This document shows positions 17,240 to 27,035 of a stretch of DNA of 64,000 bases, piece after piece (positions within the stretch are counted from its first letter, which is position 1; every line of letters begins with the position of its first letter). The DNA comes from an uncultured Alphaproteobacteria bacterium (GTDB lineage: Bacteria; Pseudomonadota; Alphaproteobacteria; RF32; CAG-239), in the NCBI GenBank assembly GCA_944392275.1, contig CALXWA010000002.1, positions 1 through 64,000 of the forward strand. Direction: 5' to 3'. Both the position numbers and the translations under genes were made by a program. The notes beneath the pieces were generated by a model. It was given only the letters and a program-made list of their open reading frames with translations, did no database searches and had not been told where the DNA came from.

Positions 17240-17983
17240 ATGGTTGATTTTCAGAATAATAATTTCAATCGGCCACGGCTGAAAAAAGTTAAACGGCCAA
17301 TTAATCGAGCCGTTCCTCAAATGCCCCCCGCTGAAGAAACAGCCTCGGACGAACCTTTGGCGAATAAACCAGAAGCTCTTGTTGAACAAAGCCCGTTTTC
17401 AACAACATCTGCCGTACCACAAAACCAAAATTCGAATATTGGGAAGGCATTTGATTTGGATTCTTATTTGGATGATAACACCTCTCTTCCTGAGGTTAAA
17501 AATGTTCCCAATAATCCGCAACGGAATCCTAACCCAAAGTTTTTGGGAAGCGATGAATATGAAATTCTCCCCCCCGAAATTCCGGAAGAAGAGTCAGAAC
17601 TCGATGAGCCGGTTGAATATCCACTCTATGCCAATAAAAAAGTCTTACTAATCTTTGCCTTTTTATTGTTGTTTATTGGGTTTGTTGTCGGGAAGTTGAC
17701 AACCAGCACTTCCAGAATTGTTCGTAGCGGATTACAAGGTGTTGTGGTTAATGCGGAAATTCCAAGAGGAAGAGTGCGTTGTGGTCTTGCGGAACGGAAT
17801 CAAGGATGCGTTTTATATCTTATGAATCCACAACGGCAAGAATTGAGCGTAAAGGATTTTTACGATTTAGCAGCCCAGTTAACCGGGCGACAACGTTTTG
17901 TCATAGAAACGGGTAATATGCGTTATGCAAACACAAAAATAAAACCCGGAGATATTGCTCAAATAAATATTCCTCCGTTGTAG
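17240..17983 (+). CDS. Single-pass membrane protein with Pro-rich cytoplasmic N terminus
   Basis: A 247-residue protein. Residues 1-130 are hydrophilic, Pro/Asn-rich and probably disordered in the cytoplasm. One transmembrane helix follows (about 134-154, LLIFAFLLLFIGFVVGKL). The final 90 residues form a small periplasmic domain with two Cys (RVRCGLAERNQGCVLYLMN) that could pair. This bitopic layout resembles inner-membrane linkers that connect ATPases to secretin rings in pilus and secretion machines (PilO/PilP or GspC style), but I see no direct family match. It is the last gene before a bidirectional terminator. Confidence 0.65.
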   Translation: MVDFQNNNFNRPRLKKVKRPINRAVPQMPPAEETASDEPLANKPEALVEQSPFSTTSAVPQNQNSNIGKAFDLDSYLDDNTSLPEVKNVPNNPQRNPNPKFLGSDEYEILPPEIPEEESELDEPVEYPLYANKKVLLIFAFLLLFIGFVVGKLTTSTSRIVRSGLQGVVVNAEIPRGRVRCGLAERNQGCVLYLMNPQRQELSVKDFYDLAAQLTGRQRFVIETGNMRYANTKIKPGDIAQINIPPL

Positions 17984-17995
17984 TATTCTTTTATA

Positions 17996-18024
17996 AAACC
18001 CCCTTCTGTAACAGAAGGGGGTTT
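17996..18024. terminator. Bidirectional terminator between convergent operons
   Basis: A perfect 14-bp inverted repeat, AAACCCCCTTCTGT / ACAGAAGGGGGTTT, with A and T tracts on either side. It sits between the plus-strand unit ending at 17983 and the minus-strand virB operon ending at 18054, and probably stops both. Confidence 0.92.
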
Positions 18025-18053
18025 CTTTATCTGACATCTCTTTTGTTTGTTTT

Positions 18054-19022
18054 TTACGTGACTTCGGTGACAGCACGAAGATTTCCTTCACGATTGATTT
18101 GGACCACACGTAATTTTTGTCGCATTTCTTCAATTGTTTTTTTGCGATCAATTGTCGGGTAGGTATGCAAAATACGATCCGTAAATGCTTGGTAGGCGGC
18201 CTCTGAACTTTCCGCATGTATGGTAGCCAAGCAGTTATCATGTCCGGACCCCATCAGCTCCCATATTGCCCCGGCATTTCCGGTGGAAATCTCTCCGCCG
18301 ATAATTGCATCCGGAGTAAAACGAACAACCAGGTCAATAACCTTGGCATAATTGAGGGCGTTTGTCTGTTCCGTACGCGATAAAACGATGTGAACACGAT
18401 TTGGGTGCGGAACAATTAGCTCTCGTGTATCTTCAATGGTTAATATCCTTTTATGGATATCTAATATTTTAAGCAAATTGTTTAAAAAGGTTGTCTTACC
18501 GGTTGCCGTTGCACCACTGACTAAGATATGATCCCCTCTCTTAATGCTCAAAAGAAGGCGTTCATATGGGTCTTCCGGTTCTTTTATTTTTTTTAACGGA
18601 TTTATCTGATGCAATTGGTGTCCTTGTGACAATCCATAATCATCCAGACCAAAGGCTACATCATCCGAATGGACACGAATGGTAAGAGCTACACCTCCGG
18701 TTAAATCGTCATTGTCATACATAACATTTCTTCCGCAGATTGCCGAAAAACGATGTTCTCCGGGAATGGCGGCATAAACAACCGGGTTGCCCTGGACCGG
18801 GTCAAAAGGCAATTCATAGGTATTGGCTACAATGTAGAGTAAATCCGTTAAATATTCCTTGGTCAATTTTTCATCCTTATACATAACCCAAGGATACGCT
18901 CTTTTACCTCTTAAACGTAACCATATTTGACCGGAACGATTAATCGCAACTTCCTCTATGTTTTCTTGATTATACCAATAAGACAGCGGTCTGAGCACAG
19001 ATTCTAAAACAGCAAAACTCAT
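18054..19022 (-). CDS. virB11: VirB11-type secretion ATPase
   Basis: A 322-residue hexameric traffic ATPase of the VirB11/GspE superfamily, acting at the cytoplasmic face of the type IV secretion channel. It has an N-terminal domain (about 1-130), Walker A GATATGKTT at about 170-178, an Asp-box-like ILTIEDTREL, Walker B region FTPDAIIGGEIS and a His-box-like LATIHAESS. Length and order match VirB11 rather than the longer pilus ATPases. It is the last gene of the long minus-strand operon, 11 bp after the VirB10-like gene, as in canonical virB clusters. ATG 19022 has an AAGGAG site. Confidence 0.93.
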   Translation of the reverse strand: MSFAVLESVLRPLSYWYNQENIEEVAINRSGQIWLRLRGKRAYPWVMYKDEKLTKEYLTDLLYIVANTYELPFDPVQGNPVVYAAIPGEHRFSAICGRNVMYDNDDLTGGVALTIRVHSDDVAFGLDDYGLSQGHQLHQINPLKKIKEPEDPYERLLLSIKRGDHILVSGATATGKTTFLNNLLKILDIHKRILTIEDTRELIVPHPNRVHIVLSRTEQTNALNYAKVIDLVVRFTPDAIIGGEISTGNAGAIWELMGSGHDNCLATIHAESSEAAYQAFTDRILHTYPTIDRKKTIEEMRQKLRVVQINREGNLRAVTEVT

Positions 19023-19033
19023 ATTATTTCTCC

Positions 19034-22000
19034 TTAAAACAGGGCTGGAACGCCATCGTTATTGGTACTTGAAGAAGAGTTATTATCATTGTAGCTCGGG
19101 GATGAAGGCGGCGGAGGCGGTGCACTTACCGTCATTCCTCCCGTTGCTGTCGATGTTGTTTTATTTACCGGTTTCGGATTATCAATTAATGGTGTTGCCG
19201 GTGTTGCGTTTACACCGCTTTCATCATAAACAACATCACTATTGGCTGCGGATACCGATTTACTCTTGAGAGAATCACTTTCAACCGATTTTCTTTCGGC
19301 TCCGGTCTTTCCGTCATCAATAAATACGGTCGGTTTTTGCAGATTCAAGCTTTCATCTTGATCGCGTTCAACCGTACGCAACCACAAATCCGTATTTGGA
19401 TAAACAATAATTCTTGTACCTGCCGGAATATAGGTCATTGGTTTGATGTTAGACTTATCGGCCAAAATTTCATCAAAAATCTGATTCATTTCATTTAAGA
19501 AGTTTTCACGAGCATCATTTGCCGCTTGTTGACGCGGGGTTTCCGTTTCTCCGGTAGTATCCGATGTCGGAGCCATATAGTAAGATGTCGCACTCGTTAG
19601 TGTCGAAGTCATAATCGGCAATGTATATTTTTTAAACAATTGTTGGTCTACATACCCCAGAGCTCCGGCTCGGCCTTGAGCATCTCCGGTTAAGCCTTGG
19701 AAAACAAACAGAGATCCATCCGGTCTAATGAGACGTTCCCACGTAATTTGGACACGTGCCGATTCAGAGGTTGCTTCCGAGCTGGCGGTTATTCCCCCAA
19801 GAGAACCAATCAGACGACTTCCGGCCGGAATAATGACATTTCTTCCCTCTTCGGCATATACATTTCGTTCCACAAAAGCCGTAATCGGGGCCGGATTATT
19901 ACCATCAATTGATCGGGAGATGACAGCCGGTATCGGTTTATCCGCAAAAATCATCTCGCTCATATCAACACGCCAAGAGGAAATAACTTTTCCGATACCT
20001 TGCTCGCTCCAATCTTTTTGCATGCCGTCGAAGGCTTCTTTTCTATAATTACTACTTATTTTGCCAACCGAGATATTTTTTCTTCTTTCTGCCATGGCGG
20101 CGTTTAGGGCCGCTTGTCTGGCCGGAGAGTAACGTTCTCCCGGTCCATAACCACCACCTGGCCCCAGATTTCCGGCCGGACCATTCCCGACGCCATAGGC
20201 TCCGCCGTTGCCAAATGTTCCGGGAGGGACAAACATTCCGCTTTGTTCTTTTTCTACTTTCGGGGCTTCTTTGACACCGATTAATGTTCCTTCGTCATCT
20301 ATAACCAAACCGTCTGGCATCAAACGACCTAAATATTCGCCATCGTCATCGACAACGCTGTTATCTTCCAAAATCTCTCCCAAATATTCGCCATCCGGAG
20401 TTAATGCTATTCCCAGTGAGCGGCGATATTTTCCGCTTTCTAATAATTCTAGTGCCGGATTGGTTGTTTCTTTGGGAGCGGAGGTTTTGTAGGTCGGTGC
20501 TTTTTGATACCAATTTGAACTTATTCCGCCAATAATATTTCCATTTGCATCAACAACGTCACCGTTTTCATTAACTTGCCCTATGATTTTTCCGTTTGCA
20601 TCGCGGACGATACCGTTTGCATCGGATAAACCAATTAAATTACCATCTTTATCATAGACCGGACGGTTTGCAATATCTGCAATACCACTATCGGCTGAGG
20701 CAATGATATTTCCATTTTTATCAATAATATTACCGTTTTCATCCAGCTTGCCGATAATATTTCCGTCTTTATCGACCAGATTGCCATTTTCATCTAAATA
20801 ACCGATAAAATTGCCATCTTTGTCAAAAATCATTTTACGACCATCTTTGCTGATTAAATTACCATTTTCATCAACATGCCCTATGATATTGCCATCTTTA
20901 TCAATGATATTGCCGTTTTCATCGACATAACCAATAAAATTACCATCCTTGTCAAAAAGCATACGGCGTTTTGCATCGCTGCTGACCTGACTATAATATT
21001 GTAGCGATGTTGCTTTGGCGATAACCTCGTTGTTTTGATTTTTGATGTCTCCGTTTTCTTGTAATGTCCCGACTTTTTGCAGGTTATCATTTAACACACT
21101 ACCATCTAACATCAAACGACCTATAACCAGTCTTGTTTTTTCGCGAATGTTATAATCTCGATTACCACGGCCTATTACTTTTTTATCATTATCTAACAAA
21201 AAGCCACGATCAATCTTGCCGATGTTTTGGTTGCTTAGGCTTAAAACATCTCCCGAGCGATTAATATAACCTAGAACATTATCTTGATTATCATAGATGT
21301 ATAAATCATATAAGGCATAGCCCACTTTTGCCCCATTGGCAATCACATAACCATCAAAATCTACGGTTCCAATATTTTCTTGCTTGTCATTAATAACAGT
21401 CGCATCTTGCGTTACACGCCCCAGATACTTGTTTTCCATGTCAAAGGCGTATTTATATTTTAATAGCATTCCTATTGGTAATCCCGACATGGAATTAACA
21501 TTATCATTTGGTTGTTGATATCCGCTTACAACATTCTCGGCATTAATAATCTGACCGTTTAAGGTTGAATAACCGATAATTTTACCGCTAAAATCAATCG
21601 CCGAAAGGTATTCAACCGTTTTTCCTAAAAGGACATTATCGTTATTACGGATTTTTCCATAACGATCAACACATCCTATTTTTTCGTTATTTAGATTTAG
21701 TACCGAACCATCACGGGTACTAAAACCTATCAAGTTTCCATTGGCATCGTTTACCACGCCCGGCTGATGATAAAAACCTATCGGATTATAGCCATCACTA
21801 ACGGCAACCCCATTATTTAATAATTTGCCTAGATAGATGCCACGGAAATTTTGAATATCTCCGCGAGGCGTTACAACGCCGGATACCACACAATTATTGT
21901 TAAGAATTGAACCATAATTTTGCGTTTGCCCTATAACCGTTCCGTTTGTATCAATAACTAATCCTTGTGAGGATACCCGCCCTAAGGTATTGCCTTTGGG

Positions 22001-23716
22001 GTCTGAAACATTCCCGTTAATGTCGGCATAGCCGATTAAATTTCCGCTTATATCTAAAACTATTTTTGCTTGAAAAGCTTCGCCGACTTTGGGCATATAA
22101 TCCGGAGAGGAGCTGCTTGAGGCTTTTGCAACAGAAGAATCCGGCAAAATTTTACCAACAATATTTAAGGTCGTATTCATAACCAAATTCTGTTCTGATA
22201 AGCTCCCCAATAACGTATTCCCGCTGATGGCATAAACGGCCTCTATCGCTTTACCAATCATTTTGCGATCTCCGTCAATCAGAAAACCTGAAGGCAGTAA
22301 ATCGCCAAGGATATTACCTCTGGCGGCAACTTTACCATCAAATGTACTGTAACCGCTCAGTGTTCCGTTTGGGCTATACACCGGACCTAGTTCTTGGGTA
22401 CTGCCGCTCAGCTCACCTTCCGGGGTAAAGACATATCCCATCGGAGAGATAATGGCATTTCCCCCATTATCATTCAGAGAACTCCCTATTCCGCTTAGAC
22501 CTAACAACTTATTTTGATTGTTATAAACCAAGAGATTTCGAATTGTACCACCGACCATTCGTCCGGAGAGGTCATATGCGTCTCCGCCAATCATATAACC
22601 AATCGGCGTTCCTCTTAAGTTAATTGTACTTCCGTTTGGCAGAGCATGGCCACGCAAGCTTCCCTTAAAATCATATATCGGTCCGGTTTTAACAAGTTGG
22701 CCGACCTGTGTTCCATCGGAACCAAAAATACTTCCTCTGGCTCCGACCAGAGCACTGATTTCTCTGGCTCGGGACAAATTACCATCCGGCATAATCCGAC
22801 CTAAGTATTTTCCGCGTAAATCCGTTGCCGTTGCGGCAATATCTACTTTATAGCCAATAACGTTTCCGCCATTATCAACAATTTTTCCGTCTGCTCGCAA
22901 AGTTCCGATGAGTTTTTCATTGTCGATGACTTCTCCGTTATAGGTTACAAAACCAATATAAAACCCATTATTATCAAAGGCATAGCCTGATTTTACAATA
23001 CTTCCGATTATTTGATTTTCGGCGTTATAAACATAGCCATTTGCTTTGATTCGTCCAATTATCTTCGAATCAAAATCAGATACTTCTCCTCCCGGGACGA
23101 CACTTCCGATAAACTCTCCGTTTAAGGAAACAACCATTTTAGAAGAAATTAAACGTCCGTCTAAAACAAATTCTCCTCCGGCTTGGCGGTAAGCGTATCC
23201 ATCCGGAGTGATTATACCGATTTGCTGCCCCTGGAGGTTGGTGTATAAACCATCCCCGGTAACGCGTCCAACCGTCGCCCCACTGTCTGAATAAACCAAG
23301 CCGGGAAACAAAACACCCCCGATAATGTCAAAATAATCGTTAACAACCAATCCATTGGGTAAAACTTTTCCGACAATTTGACCTGACGGCAAACGAACCG
23401 AACCATCGTTATTTACTTTTCCTAAAAGTTTGGCATCATTGCCAATGGCAATTCCTTGTGGGATAACTCCACCGATTAAACGTCCGTCAAAATTAACGAT
23501 CAAACTATCCGCCGTAACGTTTCCGATCAATTGGTTATCAAAACCAACCACTTTTCCATCTGGAATAACTTTTCCGATCAAATCCCCGTTGAAATTAATT
23601 GCCGTAATTTCTTGAGCCAAAACCGAACGCATTCCGATACATAAAAATAAACTTGCCGTAATAAATGTTGTTATTACGGTTTTAAGCTTGATAAACTTGT
23701 TATTTTTATGTTTCAA
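19034..23716 (-). CDS. virB10: VirB10/DotG-like protein, C-terminal part, with huge 17-residue repeat domain
   Basis: A 1560-residue protein. It starts at TTG 23716 behind GGAGG located inside the end of the upstream gene, and has a Sec-type signal (about 1-34, ending VLAQ). Residues about 35-1145 consist of a degenerate 17-residue repeat of the type V-x-D-x-D-G-N-x-I-G-x-V-x-x-D-G-x. A Gly/Pro linker follows, then the VirB10/TrbI C-terminal domain (about 1225-1450: VERNVYAEEGRNVIIPAGSR, GYVDQQLFKKY, YIPAGTRIIVYPNTDLWLR) and a Pro/Ser-rich tail. VirB10 bridges inner and outer membranes in the core complex. Normal VirB10 has one N-terminal membrane anchor. Here the anchor is on the separate gene just upstream, and this half is exported by itself. 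Confidence 0.88.
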   Translation of the reverse strand: MKHKNNKFIKLKTVITTFITASLFLCIGMRSVLAQEITAINFNGDLIGKVIPDGKVVGFDNQLIGNVTADSLIVNFDGRLIGGVIPQGIAIGNDAKLLGKVNNDGSVRLPSGQIVGKVLPNGLVVNDYFDIIGGVLFPGLVYSDSGATVGRVTGDGLYTNLQGQQIGIITPDGYAYRQAGGEFVLDGRLISSKMVVSLNGEFIGSVVPGGEVSDFDSKIIGRIKANGYVYNAENQIIGSIVKSGYAFDNNGFYIGFVTYNGEVIDNEKLIGTLRADGKIVDNGGNVIGYKVDIAATATDLRGKYLGRIMPDGNLSRAREISALVGARGSIFGSDGTQVGQLVKTGPIYDFKGSLRGHALPNGSTINLRGTPIGYMIGGDAYDLSGRMVGGTIRNLLVYNNQNKLLGLSGIGSSLNDNGGNAIISPMGYVFTPEGELSGSTQELGPVYSPNGTLSGYSTFDGKVAARGNILGDLLPSGFLIDGDRKMIGKAIEAVYAISGNTLLGSLSEQNLVMNTTLNIVGKILPDSSVAKASSSSSPDYMPKVGEAFQAKIVLDISGNLIGYADINGNVSDPKGNTLGRVSSQGLVIDTNGTVIGQTQNYGSILNNNCVVSGVVTPRGDIQNFRGIYLGKLLNNGVAVSDGYNPIGFYHQPGVVNDANGNLIGFSTRDGSVLNLNNEKIGCVDRYGKIRNNDNVLLGKTVEYLSAIDFSGKIIGYSTLNGQIINAENVVSGYQQPNDNVNSMSGLPIGMLLKYKYAFDMENKYLGRVTQDATVINDKQENIGTVDFDGYVIANGAKVGYALYDLYIYDNQDNVLGYINRSGDVLSLSNQNIGKIDRGFLLDNDKKVIGRGNRDYNIREKTRLVIGRLMLDGSVLNDNLQKVGTLQENGDIKNQNNEVIAKATSLQYYSQVSSDAKRRMLFDKDGNFIGYVDENGNIIDKDGNIIGHVDENGNLISKDGRKMIFDKDGNFIGYLDENGNLVDKDGNIIGKLDENGNIIDKNGNIIASADSGIADIANRPVYDKDGNLIGLSDANGIVRDANGKIIGQVNENGDVVDANGNIIGGISSNWYQKAPTYKTSAPKETTNPALELLESGKYRRSLGIALTPDGEYLGEILEDNSVVDDDGEYLGRLMPDGLVIDDEGTLIGVKEAPKVEKEQSGMFVPPGTFGNGGAYGVGNGPAGNLGPGGGYGPGERYSPARQAALNAAMAERRKNISVGKISSNYRKEAFDGMQKDWSEQGIGKVISSWRVDMSEMIFADKPIPAVISRSIDGNNPAPITAFVERNVYAEEGRNVIIPAGSRLIGSLGGITASSEATSESARVQITWERLIRPDGSLFVFQGLTGDAQGRAGALGYVDQQLFKKYTLPIMTSTLTSATSYYMAPTSDTTGETETPRQQAANDARENFLNEMNQIFDEILADKSNIKPMTYIPAGTRIIVYPNTDLWLRTVERDQDESLNLQKPTVFIDDGKTGAERKSVESDSLKSKSVSAANSDVVYDESGVNATPATPLIDNPKPVNKTTSTATGGMTVSAPPPPPSSPSYNDNNSSSSTNNDGVPALF
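20280..23615 (-). repeat. In-frame 51-bp repeat array of the VirB10-like gene
   Basis: About 65 degenerate coding repeats of 51 bp (17 residues each, centred on DGNxIGxVxxDGxV). Units at about 20640-20960 are close to one another in DNA sequence, with a block starting FDKDGNFIGY present twice, which indicates recent local duplication. Units farther away are diverged. Confidence 0.85.
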
Positions 23717-23720
23717 CCTT

Positions 23721-26700
23721 CTAATTCCTCCGGTTTTTGGCTACTTCTTGCAAGACGTATCCTGCAACTTTTTTATCCAGATCAATAAACGAACCATTGT
23801 TCTTAATATGGCCGATATTTTCGCCTTGGCGATTGATAACCGTACCTTCTGCCGTCAATCTTCCTCGGTATTCGCCATCGTTGCCTAAGATTGTTGAGCC
23901 GATTTTGAATATCTTTCCTATGATATTTTCATTTTGTCCGATTGCCAAGCCGCCTGACAAAGTTCTACCCAAGATACTACCATCGTTTCCGGTGATTGTA
24001 CCATCAAAATTAACATAACCCACAACTTTGTCGGAATTATCAATAACGATATCGCCACGCATAACCTCTCCTATCAGCTTGCCGGAAATATTAACGACAT
24101 TTCCGTCAGAGAGGACTCTCCCTATGATTATATTTGCTTTATCAATCACATGACCATCCGGCAAAACCGAACCTATAACATTTCCCCCAAAGTCGATAAC
24201 TGAGCCTCTATGCAGAAGACTTAAATTTATATCCGTTGATCCCCCCGGCAGTATTGCGGTTATAATTTCGCCTTTTAGATCCATAACATCCCCTAAGGCA
24301 TTTAACAAACCTTTATAATTTCCCCAAATGTCTATCATAATATTTTCGGGAATAACCTCTCCTACGACTTCGCCTTTGGTGTCTACAACCTTTCCGTCAT
24401 GGGTTGATGAGCCTACGACCTCGCCTTTGGTGTTGATTACTTTTCCGTCTGCAGCAACATATCCCAGGTAAGATCCATCATAACCTATTCCACCGCCAGT
24501 TAAAACAACCCCTCCTTGATATAATCCTTTGCCGTCAACAAACTGACCTTTAGGGTTAATTTTTCCCAAGCGTTCTCCATATAGACTTATCAAAGAACCA
24601 TCATATTCGCTTACGCCGATGACATCTCCCTTGAGATTAATAACCTTTCCATGACGCACCGGAATTCCCAGTTGGTTATTGTAAAAGGCTAGCCCGTTGC
24701 CATGAATTTTTCCCTGTGCAATCCCTTTGGGATCATACACATTTCCATCCGGGAAAAGCGTTCCGATAAGATTGCCTGATGTGTTTACAATAACCGTTTT
24801 AGAATCAACGGCCGTTCCTAAAATTTCATTATTTTTTCCAACGACAAGATTGTTGGCGGTTAGTCGGCCGGCGGGCTTACCATAAATTTTAACTTCTGCT
24901 CGGTTATCTACTTTGTTTAAATAATTACCATCATTATCAAAGGCGTATTTTTCACCAACAATTTTACCGATAAAGGCTCCTTGATTGTTAAATACCTCTC
25001 CGTTAATACCGACACAACCAACGGCAACGCCACCCTCATTGATGACTAAGTTATTATCATCAATACGACCAAGGTAATAACCATCAAAATCAACGGCGGC
25101 TCCACTTTTTTGGATTGCACCGATTAAGTTTCCCTTCTCATTTAGGACTGTTCCGTCCGGATTCATGCATCCGACATATCTGCCGGCCGCATCTTTTACG
25201 ATACCGCCGCTATCTGCCGTCCCTAACAATTGACACCTATTATCGAAGACTCTCCCGACCTTAGTAATTTCTCCGATATAGTTTCCGCTTGTGTCCGTAA
25301 CAACGCCTTCCGGACTAATTTTAAAGCCCGTCTCCTGATTCCCTTTTTTGATTTTTCCGTCTTTATCCAAATAACCAATTTGCTTACAGCCATAACCGAC
25401 GACGAAACCTCCACGGACCATTTTAGCAACAATTCTGGAGCCGTTTGGTTCTTTTACCAAACCATTTGGCAACGTTCTGCCGACGACTTGTTTAGCCTCA
25501 TTTTCAACGGTACCATCGTTTTGCACCTTTCCCAACAATGTTCCCTGCGGGGTTATCGGAAGCTTGTTCAGCGACACTAATTTTCCGATAATATTTCCAT
25601 TTTCATCAAATTCAACATCATCCCCGACAAAACCGATTACATTTCCGTTTAGATCAACGATTGAACCATCGGCCAGCATTTTTCCGATAACATTTCCGTT
25701 AATGTCCAAAAGATTTCCATTTTCATCAACATAACCGATGATATTACCGTCTTTATCATATGCTATTCGGAGTTTTTTCCCACTTAAAGGAGAATTTTTA
25801 GAGATAACATTGCCGTTTTCATCGACATAGCCAACAATATTGCCGTTTTCATCAACAACGGAACCATCGGGCATAACAACGCCCAAGACTTTTCCGTTTT
25901 CGTCAATAGCTGTTCTGCCGGCTTTGGTTATTGAACCGATAATATTCCCGTTGCCATCAACCACACTCCCGTCCGGCATTACACGCCCGATAACATTGCC
26001 ATCCATGTCAACAACCGTACCATCGGCCAAAACACGACCGATAATGTTGCCGTCTTTGTCATAGACATATCCGGTTTCAACGGCTTTACCGATTACTTTG
26101 CCATCCATGTCAACGACCGTACCGTCGGGCAAAACACGACCAATGATATTACCGTCTTTGTCAACAACCGTACCATCTGGATTTACATAGCCAATCAAAT
26201 TTCCAAATTCATCATAAACGGCTCGCCGATTTTCGCCGACCCCGATGATATTGCCATCTTTATCCGTGATTAAACCAACATCATTAATGCTGCCGATAAT
26301 CTCGCCTTTTGCATTTCTAACGTAGCCGTCCTCATCGACATAACCAATAACTTTTCCATCCGGACCAATGGCCAAACGAACAGCCTTGGCTTGTTCTCCG
26401 CCTTTTATTTCTGCTCCGGGTACCGTATCACAAATTGTACAATCTTCTTTAACAACGGCATTACCGGTCACGGCAACTTTTGTGGTTTTGGAATTGGCAC
26501 TGCTAAGGCTGAGTTCATGCCAAACAATCAAAAAATTATTTTGAACATTACCGGCAACAATTGGCATCCAAGACATTGAAATATTGCAGGTTTCTTTACC
26601 GGATAGGCTTTTCCCGCTACATTGGTCCTGAAAGGTAAAACCATCTGCCGGAGGGTCTGCCAATTCAACACTGGTAATCCGTATGGCAACTTTTCCATTT

Positions 26701-27026
26701 GTACCGACCGTTAAGACATTTTTTGCATCCGTTCCCAAAACAACTTCCCCCATCGGGACGGGATCCGGCGTGGTTGTAATAGGGACTTCTCCCTCAATAT
26801 TGGCAAACTCAATACTTTGTGTCAGTGGGCTGGGACGCTCTTGGGCTAGAACATCATCATTTTCGGTAAAAACAGGCTCTTCATAGATTTGTGTATCTTC
26901 GCCGCTTTTTAACAGTAAGATCACGCCAAAGACAAAGATAATAAAAGAAGTAATACCAATAGCCAAAATAATCCTATTGGTCTTTTTGATATACTTCTCG
27001 GAATGTGTTAAATTATCTTTGCTCAT
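23721..27026 (-). CDS. VirB10/DotG-like protein, N-terminal part: membrane anchor, Ig-like domain and 17-residue repeats
   Basis: A 1101-residue protein. It has a short basic cytoplasmic N terminus, one transmembrane helix (about 18-41, ILAIGITSFIIFVFGVILLL), a linker, a beta-sandwich-like domain (about 85-195, containing CSGKSLSGKETCNISMSWMP), a Cys pair CTIC, then the 17-residue DGNxIG repeats from about 215 to the very C terminus. There is no VirB10 C-terminal domain. Its stop codon lies 4 bp before the start of the exported VirB10 half. The simplest reading is that an ancestral DotG/VirB10-like protein is encoded as two polypeptides that meet through their repeat domains. The ATG at 27026 lacks a strong ribosome site, and translation may be coupled to virB9. 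Confidence 0.8.
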   Translation of the reverse strand: MSKDNLTHSEKYIKKTNRIILAIGITSFIIFVFGVILLLKSGEDTQIYEEPVFTENDDVLAQERPSPLTQSIEFANIEGEVPITTTPDPVPMGEVVLGTDAKNVLTVGTNGKVAIRITSVELADPPADGFTFQDQCSGKSLSGKETCNISMSWMPIVAGNVQNNFLIVWHELSLSSANSKTTKVAVTGNAVVKEDCTICDTVPGAEIKGGEQAKAVRLAIGPDGKVIGYVDEDGYVRNAKGEIIGSINDVGLITDKDGNIIGVGENRRAVYDEFGNLIGYVNPDGTVVDKDGNIIGRVLPDGTVVDMDGKVIGKAVETGYVYDKDGNIIGRVLADGTVVDMDGNVIGRVMPDGSVVDGNGNIIGSITKAGRTAIDENGKVLGVVMPDGSVVDENGNIVGYVDENGNVISKNSPLSGKKLRIAYDKDGNIIGYVDENGNLLDINGNVIGKMLADGSIVDLNGNVIGFVGDDVEFDENGNIIGKLVSLNKLPITPQGTLLGKVQNDGTVENEAKQVVGRTLPNGLVKEPNGSRIVAKMVRGGFVVGYGCKQIGYLDKDGKIKKGNQETGFKISPEGVVTDTSGNYIGEITKVGRVFDNRCQLLGTADSGGIVKDAAGRYVGCMNPDGTVLNEKGNLIGAIQKSGAAVDFDGYYLGRIDDNNLVINEGGVAVGCVGINGEVFNNQGAFIGKIVGEKYAFDNDGNYLNKVDNRAEVKIYGKPAGRLTANNLVVGKNNEILGTAVDSKTVIVNTSGNLIGTLFPDGNVYDPKGIAQGKIHGNGLAFYNNQLGIPVRHGKVINLKGDVIGVSEYDGSLISLYGERLGKINPKGQFVDGKGLYQGGVVLTGGGIGYDGSYLGYVAADGKVINTKGEVVGSSTHDGKVVDTKGEVVGEVIPENIMIDIWGNYKGLLNALGDVMDLKGEIITAILPGGSTDINLSLLHRGSVIDFGGNVIGSVLPDGHVIDKANIIIGRVLSDGNVVNISGKLIGEVMRGDIVIDNSDKVVGYVNFDGTITGNDGSILGRTLSGGLAIGQNENIIGKIFKIGSTILGNDGEYRGRLTAEGTVINRQGENIGHIKNNGSFIDLDKKVAGYVLQEVAKNRRN
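23750..26385 (-). repeat. In-frame 51-bp repeat array of the VirB10 N-terminal partner
   Basis: About 50 coding repeats of 51 bp with the same 17-residue consensus as the downstream gene. The units at about 25740-26200 are the most regular (VVDKDGNIIGRVLPDGT-like). No unit is out of frame. Confidence 0.85.
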
Positions 27027-27035
27027 TTTTGATGA

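Noticed and set aside
23716..23724. The VirB10 split as a simple nonsense or frameshift error
   Set aside because: The downstream ORF has its own signal peptide and a GGAGG-led TTG start, which a broken gene would not have.
20280..26385. Regular 51-bp periodicity considered as a CRISPR array or satellite
   Set aside because: Units are coding, degenerate, always in frame and have no spacers or cas genes nearby.
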